Shown here: one piece after another, positions 31,806 through 41,413 of the stretch
Layout of the letters: every line of letters begins with the position of its first letter
How positions within the stretch are numbered: the first letter of the stretch is position 1
Source: Pseudomonas alloputida
Lineage (GTDB): Bacteria; Pseudomonadota; Gammaproteobacteria; Pseudomonadales; Pseudomonadaceae
NCBI RefSeq assembly: GCF_021283545.2
Contig: NZ_CP128540.1
Span: forward strand, 1,461,501 to 1,525,500
Reading direction: 5' to 3'
Length of the DNA: 64,000 bases
Translations under genes and position numbers: made by a program
Notes under the pieces: generated by a model
Database searches by the model: none
What the model was told of the DNA's origin: nothing
Seen by the model: only the letters and a program-made list of their open reading frames with translations

Positions 31806-34800
31806 ATGGGTCAAGCACTGAAGCGCGCGCCGCGGCGCGCCACTGCAGCCAGCAAGCGGCAGGTGGTCGGCAGCAAGGGCGGTTCAGCCAAGCAGAAACA
31901 GCCCAGCATCGCTTCCAACAGCGTTCCGTCGATCGCCACGGTGCGCATGCTCTACCTGTGGAGCTGGGGGCCGATCGTGGGCCCGGTGAACGGCCTGCGT
32001 TCTGTGAAACTGGATGGCACGCCAGTCATGGCGGAAGACGGCACCCTGACTTACCCAGGCGTGAAGTGGCAGTTCCGCTCGGGCGAGCTGAACCAGGAGC
32101 GCATGACCGGGATCAGCGAGTCGAGCAACGAGATTGCCGTTGGCCAGCAGCTGCTCAGCACCACGCCTTACGTCTACACCATCACCAACTCCATGCTGGA
32201 CGCCGTGCGCCTGCGGTTCTCGTGGCCACAACTGCAGTCCCAGGATTCGGGCGGCAACATCGATGGCGTTCGTATCGAGTATGCGGTGGACGTTTCTACC
32301 GATAACGGCCCGTTCCAGCAGGTGCTGGCCTCCGAGGTCAACCGGAAGAACGTCACCAAGTACGAGCGATCCCATCGCATCGATCTGCCGGCCGGCAGCC
32401 GCTGGGCGATTCGCGCGCGCCGGATCACGCCGGAGGCTAATAGCTCGCTGGTGCAGGATGGGATGTACGTCGAGGCCATCGCCGAGGTGGTCGACAGCGA
32501 TCAGGAATACCCGCTGACCGCCGTCAGTTGCGTGGAGTACGACGCCGAGCAGTTCGGTGGCGACATCGCCAAGATTGCCGTGCTGATGCGCGGGCGAATC
32601 GTGCGCGTGCCCATGAACTACGACCCGGTGAACCGCACCTACGCCACCAGCGGCCCCGGCACCACCAACGGCGTTTGGGATGGCACCTTCAAGGAGGCCT
32701 ACACCAACAACCCGGCCTGGGTGTTCTTCGACCTGGCCCTGCACCCTTACTACGGCCTTGGCGATCGCATCGACGCGACCATGATCAATCGCTGGTCGCT
32801 GTACCGCATCGGGCAGTATTGCGACCAGCTGGTGCCGAACGGACTTGGCGGCCAGGAGCCGCGATTTACCTGCAACCTGTACCTGCAGAAGCAGGCCGAG
32901 GCCTGGGCCGTTCTGCAGGACCTGGCGGCCATCTTCCATGGCCTGGCCTTCTGGGACGGCAGCCAGATCACCGTCAACGCCGATATGCCGCAGGATCCGG
33001 TCTACAACTACACCCTGTCGCAGATCCTCGACGACGGCGCAGTCAAGTACACCGGCAGCAAGCTTCGCGATCGGCACAGCCAGGCCATGGTGTCGTTCGA
33101 TGACCCAGATCGCGGCTACGACACCGACAAAGAGCCGGTCTTCGATGAAAGCGCCATTGCTGAGTATGGCGTGCGCGAGATCTCTGTGGAGGCTGTCGGC
33201 TGCACGTCGCGGGGCCAGGCCCAGCGCGCCGGCCAGTGGGCTCTCATGACCGAGCAGCTGCAGCTGCGCGGTGCCAGCTTCCGTGTCGGCTTGGATGGCT
33301 ACATCCCGAAGCCGGGCAAGGTGATCACCCTGTCCGACCCGATGCTGGCAGGCCGCGCCAACGGTGGCCGTATCGCCGCCGTGGCCGGGCGCGTCGTGAC
33401 GGTCGACCGTGACATCGAGGTGCCGACTGGTGCCCGCCTGCTGGTCAACCTGCCCAGCGGCAAGTCCGAGGCGCGCCAGGTGCGCTCTGTGGCCGGCCGC
33501 CAGATCACTGTCATGGCGGACTTCAGCGAGGTGCCGCAGCCTGAATCCGGCTGGGTGCTGGACTTCGATGATCTGAAACTGATGCAGTTCTACGTGCGCA
33601 ACGTCACGCGCCCGGAGTGGCACCAGTTCCAGCTGGAGTGCATCCAGTACGAGCCGAGCAAGTTCGACGCCATTGACTACGGGACGGTGATCGATGACCG
33701 CCCCATCAGCGTTCTGCCACCGGGCGTTCAAGATGCCCCGGCGCGCGTGCTGATCGGCAGCCACTCTTCTGTGGACCAAGGTATGGCCGTCACCACCATG
33801 ACGATCTCTTGGGATGCAGCGCCCGGGGCTGTGGCCTACGACGTTGAGTGGCGCTGGGGCTCGCGGGACTGGGTGAAGGTGCCGAGAACCGGCGAGCTGG
33901 CTGCCGACGTGCGTGGCGTGTATGCCGGCCAGTACCTGGCCCGCGTGCGCGCAGTCAGCTCCATGGATGTCTCGTCCATCCCCACCACCTCGATGCTGAC
34001 CAACGTGGCCGGAAAGACGACGCCGCCGCCGGCGGTCACTCACCTTATCACCGAGAGCCTGCTGTTCGGCATCAAGGTCATGTGGGGCTTCCCGGCTGGT
34101 GCCGAGGACACCCAGCGCACCGAACTGTGGTACAGCGAAGGCACCGATCTGGGTTTGGCCACCAAGCTGGCCGACCTGGCCTATCCGCAGAACGAGCACG
34201 TCATGCAGGGCCTGCGCGCCGGGCAGCGTTTCTTCTTCTGGGCGCGCCTGGTGGATCGCACCGGCAACCTCGGCCCGTTCTTCCCGGAGGCCCCGGCAGT
34301 GGTTGCCGGAATGGCCAGCGCTGATGCTGGCGCGATCCTCGAGCAGATCAAGGATCAGATCACCGAGAGTGAACTGGGCCAGGAGCTCACCAGCCGCATC
34401 GACCTGATAGACAAGAATGGCCCTGGGTCGGTGAACGATCGGATAGGGACGGCCAAGACCGAACTGGCCCAGCAAATCAGTGAGGTGAACAACGCCCTCA
34501 ACACCACCAAGGGCAACTTGCAGCAGCAGATCACCGCTGTGAGCGTTGATGTGTCGGCTGCCAAGGCCGACCTGCAGCAGCAGATCGCCAACGTCTCGGC
34601 CTTGGCCGGCTCGTTGCCGTACCGGAAAGACAAGGCCTACAGCGTCGGGCAAAGCGCCCTGGGCAGTGATGGCAAGTTGTACCAGGCCCTAAAAGCGGTA
34701 CCGCTGAACACGCCACCGCCGAACGCCACCTACTGGACCGATGTTGGCCAGGCGGTGGTGACTGCCAACGGCATGGCCGCGCGCGTCCAGACCATGGAAA

Positions 34801-37800
34801 CCAAAGTCGAAACCCTGGAGGGCGCCACCTCAGCCCAGGCCCAGCAGATCTCGGGCCTGCAGTCGAGCCTTACCACCACCAACGGCAACGTGTCGGCTGC
34901 CCAGCAGGCTGCGCAGGATGCGGCCACGCTGGCGGGCGGGAAGGGCAAGGTCATTGTTCAGTCGGCCGCGCCTGCCGTCGCTGACCGCCTGGCGCAGAAC
35001 CTATGGATCGACACCACCAGCAATGCCAACACCCCGAAGCGCTGGACCGGCTCGGCTTGGGTTGCGGTGACGGACAAGGTGGCCACCGATGCAGCCGCTG
35101 CTGCCGCTGGTGCTCTGGCCCTGGCGCAGACCAAGGCCGACGCTTCTGTAGTCAGCAGTCTGAGCACCCGCGTCAGCGATGCCGAGGGCAAACTGTCGTC
35201 GCAAGCCACCCGCATGGACGGCATGCAGACCAGCATCGACGGCAAGGCCAGTTCGCAGGCGCTGCAGCAGGTCACGAGCCGTGTGACGGCGACCGAGGAC
35301 AAGGATAAGGCCCAAGATCAGCTCATCAGCTCGCAAAGCCAGGCGCTCACCTCGCTGACTGACAGCGTGAGCAAGAAGGCGGATGCTTCGGCTGTCCAGT
35401 CCCTGGGTAACCGAGTAGAGGCTGCTGAAGGGGCACTGAGCAGCCAGAGCACTGATATCACGCAGCTGAAAAACAGCGTAGGCGCTGCCCAGCCATTCGT
35501 TGCTGGCCGTGCCTGGGAGTTCACCGGCTCGACAAGGGGTTGGGTGGCGACCGCGACAAATGGGACGATTACTGCGGGCCCGCTGTTTGCTACCGTGACT
35601 GCAAACCCGAACCTTCAGTGCAATTTCACCCCAGTCGTTGCAGGCGCAGAGAACCCTTATCTGCGGATCAGGCTAAGGCGGCGTAATACCAGCCGGGCGG
35701 GTGCCCAGATGTACTGGGCCAACGAAGACGGCGGGTTGGCCGAGGCAAGGCGCTTTGGGTGGTTCATCAGCACCACAACCACGGATTGGCAGGACATCGA
35801 GCTTGACCTGTCCGGCCATGCCGGGTGGAACGGCAAGAAAATTTACGCCATCCGCCTGGACATGATGAACTCCGGTGATACAAGCGGCGAGATCGATATC
35901 GCTTATATCGCCGTTGGTAGGCGTTCCGCCTCGGCCTCGGCAGAAGCCGTTTCCACTCTGAGCAACGCGGTTACCGAAGCAGAAGGAAAGCTATCCAGCC
36001 AGAGCCAGTCGATCGTAAATCTGCAGGGTGGGCTCAATGCCACCAACGGTAATGTGTCAGCTGCGCAGAAGGCTGCCCAAGACGCCTACAGCCTCGCTGA
36101 TGCCAAGGGCAAGGTGATCGTCCAAAACTCAACACCTTCAGCCATCAACCAGCAGATCCAGAACCTTTGGATTGATACCACAGGTGGTGGGAACACACCC
36201 AAACGGTGGAATGGCTCTGCATGGCAGGCAGTTTCGGACAAGGTAGCCACGGATGCCGCAGCAGCAGCGGCCAATGCCCTGAGCCAAGTAGCGACAAAGG
36301 CTGATGCCTCTACCGTTCAGAGCCTCACGAATAAGGTAGAGCAACAAGGCGCAGCCATCACCGCCGCTGGCGAGGCGATCACTGGTATTAATGCATCGCT
36401 CGGCCAGGTTGGCGGCGAGAACCTACTGCCTAACCCTTCGTTTGAGGTAGAGGGGCCAACTGCCGGCCTTGCTGATGGCTGGCGTATTGGCTCTCCGCTG
36501 TCTGCACCCAATCGGCTGCTGTCGTTGGTGCCGTCAACCTTGGACCCTCGCGGTAAGGCGCAGCGTGTCGATGCCAAAGGGCTATCCGGCTCTGCGTATG
36601 TGGATGTTGCGCTACCGAACGCAAGCTGGGTGTCCATGGCGCCAGGGCAGGTACTGACAGTGTCGGCGTATGTCCGGGGCACCCAGGATCTGGTCAGTGA
36701 GATATACCTGCAATACAAGAACAGTGGTGGGGCCACGATAGGGACGCATGGACCGCTCCGAACCATTCTGAGCGACGCATGGAACCGACCAGTCTTCACT
36801 GGCGCTGCCGCTCCAGCGGGGACGATCGGGGCAGACCTTCTTCTACGCGTCAGAGGTCCTTTGGGTGGTACCGCCAGTGACGGCTACTACGAGATTGATC
36901 GCGCCCAAGCTGAACTATCCATCGTCGTGAGTGCCTGGAAGGACAACGCCAAGAACGCTCAAAGCGCAGCGCAAGCAAACGCTGCAGCGATCAACAGCGT
37001 ATCGGGTCGTGTCTCCAGCACGGAGGAGGGGCTGACGTCAGTCAGTGGTCGGCTAACTCAACTGGACAATTCGATCGGAGACGTTGGCGGAGAGAATCTG
37101 CTCTACAACCCGGCTTTCACGAAATTGGGAGCAGCTACGGGGAACAATCCTGATGGATGGGTTCCGGAAGGGACGGCGACCTATACGCCCTCAATGGTCA
37201 GCTCCTGGCTTAACGCTGCAGAAAATGCATATCGGTGCACCACCACGGGCGTTGGCACAACAGCTTCGGGCAACCCTTACACGTCGCTGGTCACAGCAAG
37301 TGAACGGGCTCCTGCAGTTGCCCCGGGTCAGACGGTGACGTCGTCGATCTATGCAAGGAAGACCTCCGATTCAGGCGATTTGGGATTGAGGATCTTCCAT
37401 CAGTGGGCAAACGCCGCCGGTACCGTAATCTCCGCTCCGGCCTCGCTGGTTGTGCCCGTATCGGTTTCCGGCGATCGCGTGTCGTTCACATCGATTGCTC
37501 CTGCTGGCGCCGCCAAGGTTCGGGTGTTTTACCGGGCCCACGCTGCAAGCGGGAGTAGTGCTGCTGGTACTTTCGAGGTTGCCAGGCCACAGGTCGAATA
37601 CGGTTCGCGGCCGACTGGCTGGCGAGACAACGGGCAGGTCAACAGCACCGCCATCGGCGCCGTTTCTACGGCAGTCGACGGCCTGACATCCAGCGTGAGC
37701 CAGCAGGGCAAAGACATCAACTCTGTGTCCAGCAGAACGACCAGCCTGGAGAATAGCGTCAACAACGGTTCCACTGGACTGGCCAGCAAGGCGTCGACCG

Positions 37801-39278
37801 CTGCGCTGACCAGCGTGGCCAACCGCGTCGCTGCTACGGAAAGCGGCCTGACGGCGCAATCCACGAGCATCACCAACCTGGAGGCGAAGATTGGCACCGC
37901 TCTGCCATTCGTGGCTGGGCAGACCTGGGAGTTCGTTAACTCAGTGGAGGGATGGATAGCCAATACGTCTGGAGCAACCCTGACCGCTGGCCCTCAGTAT
38001 GCAACTGTCGCCAAGTTCACGACCATTCAGGCAACCAACACCTTCCCGGTCATAGACGGAGCCGCGAACCCTCTTGTGAGGATCAGGCTACGCCGGCGCA
38101 ACACCGGCCGGACCAGTGCGGCTATGTACTGGGCCAACGAGGATGGGGGGCTTGCCGAGGCTCGGCGGTTCAACTGGCCTATCAGCACCTCGAGTGGAGA
38201 TTGGCAGGACATCGAGCTCGATCTGTCCGGCCATTCTGGTTGGAATGGGAAGAAGATCTGGGCCATCCGCCTGGACATGTACAACTCGGGTGATGCCAAT
38301 GGCGAGGTGGACATCGCCTACATCGCAGCCGGGCGACGGTCGGTGGCTGCTTCGGGGAGGGCGTTTGACTCACTCAGCGTCAACGTTTCCCAGCAGGGGG
38401 ACAAGCTGGCGGCTGAAACACAGAGGATAAATGGGCTGCTGTCCTCTGTCGGAGATGCCAACGCTGCGATTCAGAACGAAGCCAAGGCCCGAAGCGATGC
38501 TGATGGAGCACTCAGTCAGCAAATTCAGAGCACCCAATCGTCTTTGGGGGCCACCAATGCTTCGGTACAGCAGATCAGTACCGCGCAGACCGGATTGAAT
38601 AATCGGGTCAACGCTCAGTTCTCGATCAAGGTTGCAGTTACGCAAAGCGGAGTTTATGCGCTCGGTGGGATTGGAGTAGGCATTCAGAACCAGAATGGTG
38701 TGCTGCAGTCGGTCGTGGCCGTCTTGGCGGACCAGTTCGCGGTAATCAACGCCGCCGGCAATGGTTACGTCAGCCCGTTTGCGATTCAAGGCGGCCAGGT
38801 GTTCATGAATGATGCCTTCATTCGTGATGGCAGCATCATCAACGCCAAGATCGCCAACGGTGCGATTACGTCGGCGAAGATCGGTGTGGCGGAAATCGAC
38901 ACGCTGCGCATTCGTGGGAACGCCGTCACCGTGCCGGTATCGGCAAATAGCCCCGGGAATGTGCTGGGTGCGGGAGTAGGCCAATGGCAGAACTTGGCCG
39001 CCGTCGGCGTGCAAATGGACGAGGGCGGTTTCATCACGGCCCAGTACAGCTGCTACCAAGGGTTTGGCAGTGGTATCCGTAAGTACCAATTCCAGATGGA
39101 TATCAACGGCCTGGTGATCGCTGAAGGTGGAGGCGACTGGGCGGACGGTTTCCCTAACCTGATGGGATCAATCGGCGTTGGCCCGGGTTTTTTCGTCGTC
39201 ACTGTGAAGTGGTGGGGGGAGAACACGGGTGTCGGCGTGAGAAATCATAACCTCTTTGCCATGGGGACTAAACGGTGA
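31806..39278 (+). CDS. Giant tail tip/host specificity protein J
   Basis: The protein has 2490 residues, more than twice lambda J (1132). Residues 1 to about 620 are the conserved J core (PSIATVRMLYLWSWGPIVGP). An FnIII-like stretch follows at about 640-850. Long coiled-coil segments alternate with beta modules: two copies of a module starting VIVQ (34950 and 36110 region), two GGENLL modules (from about 36413 and 37085), and two near-identical jelly-roll-like modules (about 35490-35935 and 37903-38345, with MYWANEDGGLAEARRF in both). A DUF1983-type region is near the end (38400-38850). It binds the host receptor. Confidence 0.95.
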   Translation: MGQALKRAPRRATAASKRQVVGSKGGSAKQKQPSIASNSVPSIATVRMLYLWSWGPIVGPVNGLRSVKLDGTPVMAEDGTLTYPGVKWQFRSGELNQERMTGISESSNEIAVGQQLLSTTPYVYTITNSMLDAVRLRFSWPQLQSQDSGGNIDGVRIEYAVDVSTDNGPFQQVLASEVNRKNVTKYERSHRIDLPAGSRWAIRARRITPEANSSLVQDGMYVEAIAEVVDSDQEYPLTAVSCVEYDAEQFGGDIAKIAVLMRGRIVRVPMNYDPVNRTYATSGPGTTNGVWDGTFKEAYTNNPAWVFFDLALHPYYGLGDRIDATMINRWSLYRIGQYCDQLVPNGLGGQEPRFTCNLYLQKQAEAWAVLQDLAAIFHGLAFWDGSQITVNADMPQDPVYNYTLSQILDDGAVKYTGSKLRDRHSQAMVSFDDPDRGYDTDKEPVFDESAIAEYGVREISVEAVGCTSRGQAQRAGQWALMTEQLQLRGASFRVGLDGYIPKPGKVITLSDPMLAGRANGGRIAAVAGRVVTVDRDIEVPTGARLLVNLPSGKSEARQVRSVAGRQITVMADFSEVPQPESGWVLDFDDLKLMQFYVRNVTRPEWHQFQLECIQYEPSKFDAIDYGTVIDDRPISVLPPGVQDAPARVLIGSHSSVDQGMAVTTMTISWDAAPGAVAYDVEWRWGSRDWVKVPRTGELAADVRGVYAGQYLARVRAVSSMDVSSIPTTSMLTNVAGKTTPPPAVTHLITESLLFGIKVMWGFPAGAEDTQRTELWYSEGTDLGLATKLADLAYPQNEHVMQGLRAGQRFFFWARLVDRTGNLGPFFPEAPAVVAGMASADAGAILEQIKDQITESELGQELTSRIDLIDKNGPGSVNDRIGTAKTELAQQISEVNNALNTTKGNLQQQITAVSVDVSAAKADLQQQIANVSALAGSLPYRKDKAYSVGQSALGSDGKLYQALKAVPLNTPPPNATYWTDVGQAVVTANGMAARVQTMETKVETLEGATSAQAQQISGLQSSLTTTNGNVSAAQQAAQDAATLAGGKGKVIVQSAAPAVADRLAQNLWIDTTSNANTPKRWTGSAWVAVTDKVATDAAAAAAGALALAQTKADASVVSSLSTRVSDAEGKLSSQATRMDGMQTSIDGKASSQALQQVTSRVTATEDKDKAQDQLISSQSQALTSLTDSVSKKADASAVQSLGNRVEAAEGALSSQSTDITQLKNSVGAAQPFVAGRAWEFTGSTRGWVATATNGTITAGPLFATVTANPNLQCNFTPVVAGAENPYLRIRLRRRNTSRAGAQMYWANEDGGLAEARRFGWFISTTTTDWQDIELDLSGHAGWNGKKIYAIRLDMMNSGDTSGEIDIAYIAVGRRSASASAEAVSTLSNAVTEAEGKLSSQSQSIVNLQGGLNATNGNVSAAQKAAQDAYSLADAKGKVIVQNSTPSAINQQIQNLWIDTTGGGNTPKRWNGSAWQAVSDKVATDAAAAAANALSQVATKADASTVQSLTNKVEQQGAAITAAGEAITGINASLGQVGGENLLPNPSFEVEGPTAGLADGWRIGSPLSAPNRLLSLVPSTLDPRGKAQRVDAKGLSGSAYVDVALPNASWVSMAPGQVLTVSAYVRGTQDLVSEIYLQYKNSGGATIGTHGPLRTILSDAWNRPVFTGAAAPAGTIGADLLLRVRGPLGGTASDGYYEIDRAQAELSIVVSAWKDNAKNAQSAAQANAAAINSVSGRVSSTEEGLTSVSGRLTQLDNSIGDVGGENLLYNPAFTKLGAATGNNPDGWVPEGTATYTPSMVSSWLNAAENAYRCTTTGVGTTASGNPYTSLVTASERAPAVAPGQTVTSSIYARKTSDSGDLGLRIFHQWANAAGTVISAPASLVVPVSVSGDRVSFTSIAPAGAAKVRVFYRAHAASGSSAAGTFEVARPQVEYGSRPTGWRDNGQVNSTAIGAVSTAVDGLTSSVSQQGKDINSVSSRTTSLENSVNNGSTGLASKASTAALTSVANRVAATESGLTAQSTSITNLEAKIGTALPFVAGQTWEFVNSVEGWIANTSGATLTAGPQYATVAKFTTIQATNTFPVIDGAANPLVRIRLRRRNTGRTSAAMYWANEDGGLAEARRFNWPISTSSGDWQDIELDLSGHSGWNGKKIWAIRLDMYNSGDANGEVDIAYIAAGRRSVAASGRAFDSLSVNVSQQGDKLAAETQRINGLLSSVGDANAAIQNEAKARSDADGALSQQIQSTQSSLGATNASVQQISTAQTGLNNRVNAQFSIKVAVTQSGVYALGGIGVGIQNQNGVLQSVVAVLADQFAVINAAGNGYVSPFAIQGGQVFMNDAFIRDGSIINAKIANGAITSAKIGVAEIDTLRIRGNAVTVPVSANSPGNVLGAGVGQWQNLAAVGVQMDEGGFITAQYSCYQGFGSGIRKYQFQMDINGLVIAEGGGDWADGFPNLMGSIGVGPGFFVVTVKWWGENTGVGVRNHNLFAMGTKR

Positions 39279-39655
39279 GCAACATTGGACACTTCGCAGC
39301 CTATGAGACTGACGGCCGGATCGTATTTGCCGTCAGCTGCCCGCCCGAGTTCGGGAAGCAGATCATCAGGCTGAATACCGACCGGCCCTTCATCCAAGTG
39401 GCCACACCGGCAAGGCCGGCCGATCACTTCGTGATGGGGCAAATGCTCAGGGAGCGCCCCCAGATGGGGGCGGTTCTCCAAGGGCTCTGGTTGAAGGGGG
39501 TGCACGAAGGTGCCGCCGTCAACATCGAGAGCGAAACCTACACCGCTGACGGCAGTGACATCGAGCTGGGATTTTCGGCGCCCGGTATCTACACCGTCAC
39601 GGTCAGCCTTTGGCCATACCGCGATCAGGAGTTCACCGTTGAAAATTCAGCATAA
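39275..39655 (+). CDS. Protein encoded after J, unknown tail role
   Basis: The protein has 126 residues with a GTG start overlapping the J stop. The central part (IRLNTDRPFIQVATPARPAD) and the C-terminal beta part (SAPGIYTVTVSLWPYRDQEF) have no assignment. Genes here often encode tail fibre or assembly factors. Confidence 0.68.
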   Translation: MSNIGHFAAYETDGRIVFAVSCPPEFGKQIIRLNTDRPFIQVATPARPADHFVMGQMLRERPQMGAVLQGLWLKGVHEGAAVNIESETYTADGSDIELGFSAPGIYTVTVSLWPYRDQEFTVENSA

Positions 39656-39809
39656 GAGCGACCACACCAAGCGCCGTGCGGCCGAGTACCCGCCGGTGGA
39701 GGAGCAACTGGACATGCTTTGGCATGCGATGAATCAAGGGCTTATGCCCAAGGCTGAGCCGTTCTTCTCGACCCTGCAGCAGATCAAACAGCAACACCCC
39801 AAGGCTTGA
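39639..39809 (+). CDS. Small tail-associated protein (TTG start)
   Basis: The protein has 56 residues with TTG start at 39639, preceded by AGGAG eight bases away. The core YPPVEEQLDMLWHAMNQGLM resembles the C-terminal helix pair of phage tail fibre assembly and XkdW-type proteins (YPPxxEQLDxLWH). It overlaps the gene before by 17 bases. Confidence 0.7.
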   Translation: MKIQHKSDHTKRRAAEYPPVEEQLDMLWHAMNQGLMPKAEPFFSTLQQIKQQHPKA

Positions 39810-39829
39810 ATCCAAGTCAACTACCCAAT

Positions 39830-39854
39830 GCCCGCCATCGAGCGGGCTTCTTTT
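39830..39854 (+). terminator. Hairpin after the tail genes
   Basis: GCCCGC CATCGA GCGGGC is followed by TTCTTTT, then GCCTGGAG and an ATG. Confidence 0.85.
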
Positions 39855-39870
39855 GCCTGGAGATTTACCC

Positions 39871-40095
39871 ATGCCATTTGTCGCCATCAACCTGAGCAAT
39901 GACTACGAAGTTGCCAACAAAACTCGCTACGCCACCCAGGAGGAGGCCGACGCCCGAGCTCGCGAGATCCTGAACCAGTTCCCGACCGCGCAGGTATGCG
40001 TGGCCCAGGTGCTGAAGGACTACACCGCCAAAGTCTCCATCAGCGCAAAAGATCCGGTAGAGCCAGCACCAGAGCCTGAGGCGTCTGCTGCCTGA
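39871..40095 (+). CDS. Small phage protein of unknown function
   Basis: The protein has 74 residues. GGAG lies eight bases before the ATG. It reads PFVAINLSNDYEVANKTRYA and then a helix; the end is rich in Pro, Glu and Ala. It stands between two terminator hairpins, so it is a one-gene unit. Confidence 0.65.
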   Translation: MPFVAINLSNDYEVANKTRYATQEEADARAREILNQFPTAQVCVAQVLKDYTAKVSISAKDPVEPAPEPEASAA

Positions 40096-40116
40096 CGGCG
40101 TTCGCAACCACCCAAT

Positions 40117-40139
40117 GCCCGCCCAGCGCGGGCTTTTTT
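40117..40139 (+). terminator. Hairpin before the endolysin gene
   Basis: GCCCGC CCAGC GCGGGC is followed by TTTTTTC, CGCCTGGAG and the endolysin start. Confidence 0.88.
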
Positions 40140-40155
40140 CGCCTGGAGAAAACCC

Positions 40156-40587
40156 ATGCGCACATCGCAACGTGGCTTGAGCCTCATCAAGTCATTCGAG
40201 GGCCTGCGCCTGCAGGCCTATCAGGATTCTGTCGGCGTCTGGACCATCGGCTATGGCACCACCCGTGGCGTGAAACCGGGGATGACGATCACCAAGGAAC
40301 AGGCCGAACGCATGCTGCTGAACGACGTGCAGCGCTTCGAGCCAGAAGTGCAGCGCCTGGTCACAGCGCCGCTGAACCAAAACCAGTGGGATGCCCTGAT
40401 GAGCTTCACCTACAACCTGGGTGCGGCCAATCTTGAGTCGTCCACGCTACGCCGGCTGCTCAATGCGGGCAACTACGTTGCTGCTGCCGAGCAGTTCCCC
40501 CGCTGGAACAAGGCAGGCGGGCAGGTGCTGGCCGGGCTGGTGCGCCGGCGGGCTGCTGAGCGGGATCTGTTCCTGGAGGCAATGTGA
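40156..40587 (+). CDS. Endolysin, T4-type lysozyme (GH24)
   Basis: The protein has 143 residues. The catalytic E-D-T triad is Glu15, Asp24 and Thr30 in IKSFEGLRLQAYQDSVGVWT, with the T4 lysozyme spacing. It cuts peptidoglycan at the end of the phage cycle. No signal-anchor is visible, so a holin is needed. It overlaps Rz by GTGA. Confidence 0.96.
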   Translation: MRTSQRGLSLIKSFEGLRLQAYQDSVGVWTIGYGTTRGVKPGMTITKEQAERMLLNDVQRFEPEVQRLVTAPLNQNQWDALMSFTYNLGAANLESSTLRRLLNAGNYVAAAEQFPRWNKAGGQVLAGLVRRRAAERDLFLEAM

Positions 40588-40946
40588 ACGACTGGGTGAT
40601 GCGGCTTGCCGGCGCCGGCCTGATGATCCTGCTCGGCGTGGCAGTGGGCGTCTGGCTAGCCACTAGCCATTTCCGGCCGGCTCTCGACGAGGAGCAGGAC
40701 CGGGTCGCAGCGTGCACAGCGGCGCGCGACAACCTAGAAGGCCTGGCGCAAGAGCAGGGCAGGGCCCTGGGCGACCTGACCCTGGCGGCGAATGAGCGCC
40801 AGGCCAGGGCAGAGCAGGCGGTGAGTGAGGCCAAAGCCAGTGCAGGCATCGACTTCGCCGCGGCGAACCGCCTGCAGCAGGAGCGCACCGGCGGCGACCA
40901 GTGCGAAGCCGCCACCTCGATCATCGATCAGGAGCTAGGGCTATGA
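40584..40946 (+). CDS. Rz-like inner-membrane spanin
   Basis: The protein has 120 residues. An N-terminal membrane anchor (MRLAGAGLMILLGVAVGVWL) is followed by a periplasmic coiled coil (ALDEEQDRVAACTAARDNLE onward). This is the i-spanin layout. GTG start in the endolysin stop. Confidence 0.85.
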   Translation: MNDWVMRLAGAGLMILLGVAVGVWLATSHFRPALDEEQDRVAACTAARDNLEGLAQEQGRALGDLTLAANERQARAEQAVSEAKASAGIDFAAANRLQQERTGGDQCEAATSIIDQELGL

Positions 40947-41377
40947 CCGATTTAGGGGTGGGCCTGCCCGACCACCAGGCAGGCGAAATTACCACTGAAA
41001 CCCGCATGGCTTCTGGGCTTGAGGGAGGTCACCAAGGTGGGCCCTGCAGGAGCAGCGAACAAGTGCAGGTCTTGCACAAAAGTGCAGGCGGTGCAGGTGC
41101 TGCAGGTCGAATCCTGCGCGGGGTGGGGGTGCTCGCAGGCATCGCTCTGCTGGCCGGCTGCGCAGGGAAGGTCGCGCCAGAGGTCCAGTACGTGCGCGTC
41201 GAGGTGCCCGTGCAGGTGCCGTGTCGGGCGCCGGAGGTGGCGGTGCCGGCCTGGGCGGCTGCCGCGCTGCGAAAGACCGACAGTCTGGAAGTGAAGGTGC
41301 GGGCGCTGTTGGCTGAACGACGCCAGCGTATCGGGTATGAGAAGGAGTTGGTGGCGGCAGTGCAGGCCTGTCGCTGA
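40943..41377 (+). CDS. Rz1-like outer-membrane spanin lipoprotein
   Basis: From the ATG at 40943 (ATGA overlap with Rz) the frame has 144 codons with a lipobox L-L-A-G-C73. A 72-residue signal is too long, so a GTG at 41063 (AGGAG upstream) is a plausible real start giving a 32-residue signal. The mature part (AGKVAPEVQYVRVEVPVQVP) is Pro-rich then helical. It works with Rz to fuse the membranes. Unlike lambda Rz1 it follows Rz instead of lying inside it. Confidence 0.8.
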   Translation: MTDLGVGLPDHQAGEITTETRMASGLEGGHQGGPCRSSEQVQVLHKSAGGAGAAGRILRGVGVLAGIALLAGCAGKVAPEVQYVRVEVPVQVPCRAPEVAVPAWAAAALRKTDSLEVKVRALLAERRQRIGYEKELVAAVQACR

Positions 41378-41413
41378 TGTCCAGCGTGCCGTGCACCTTG
41401 CACGGATAGGTCG

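Noticed and set aside
31884..34652. A 922-codon minus-strand frame opposite the J gene
   Set aside because: Rich in His, Gly, Val and Gln as expected for the reverse of a GC3-biased gene; no RBS or domain.
41040..41115. Repeated GTGCAGG motifs as a recombination or iteron site
   Set aside because: Irregular spacing, and the stretch is within the Rz1 reading frame. It may only mark an uncertain gene start.
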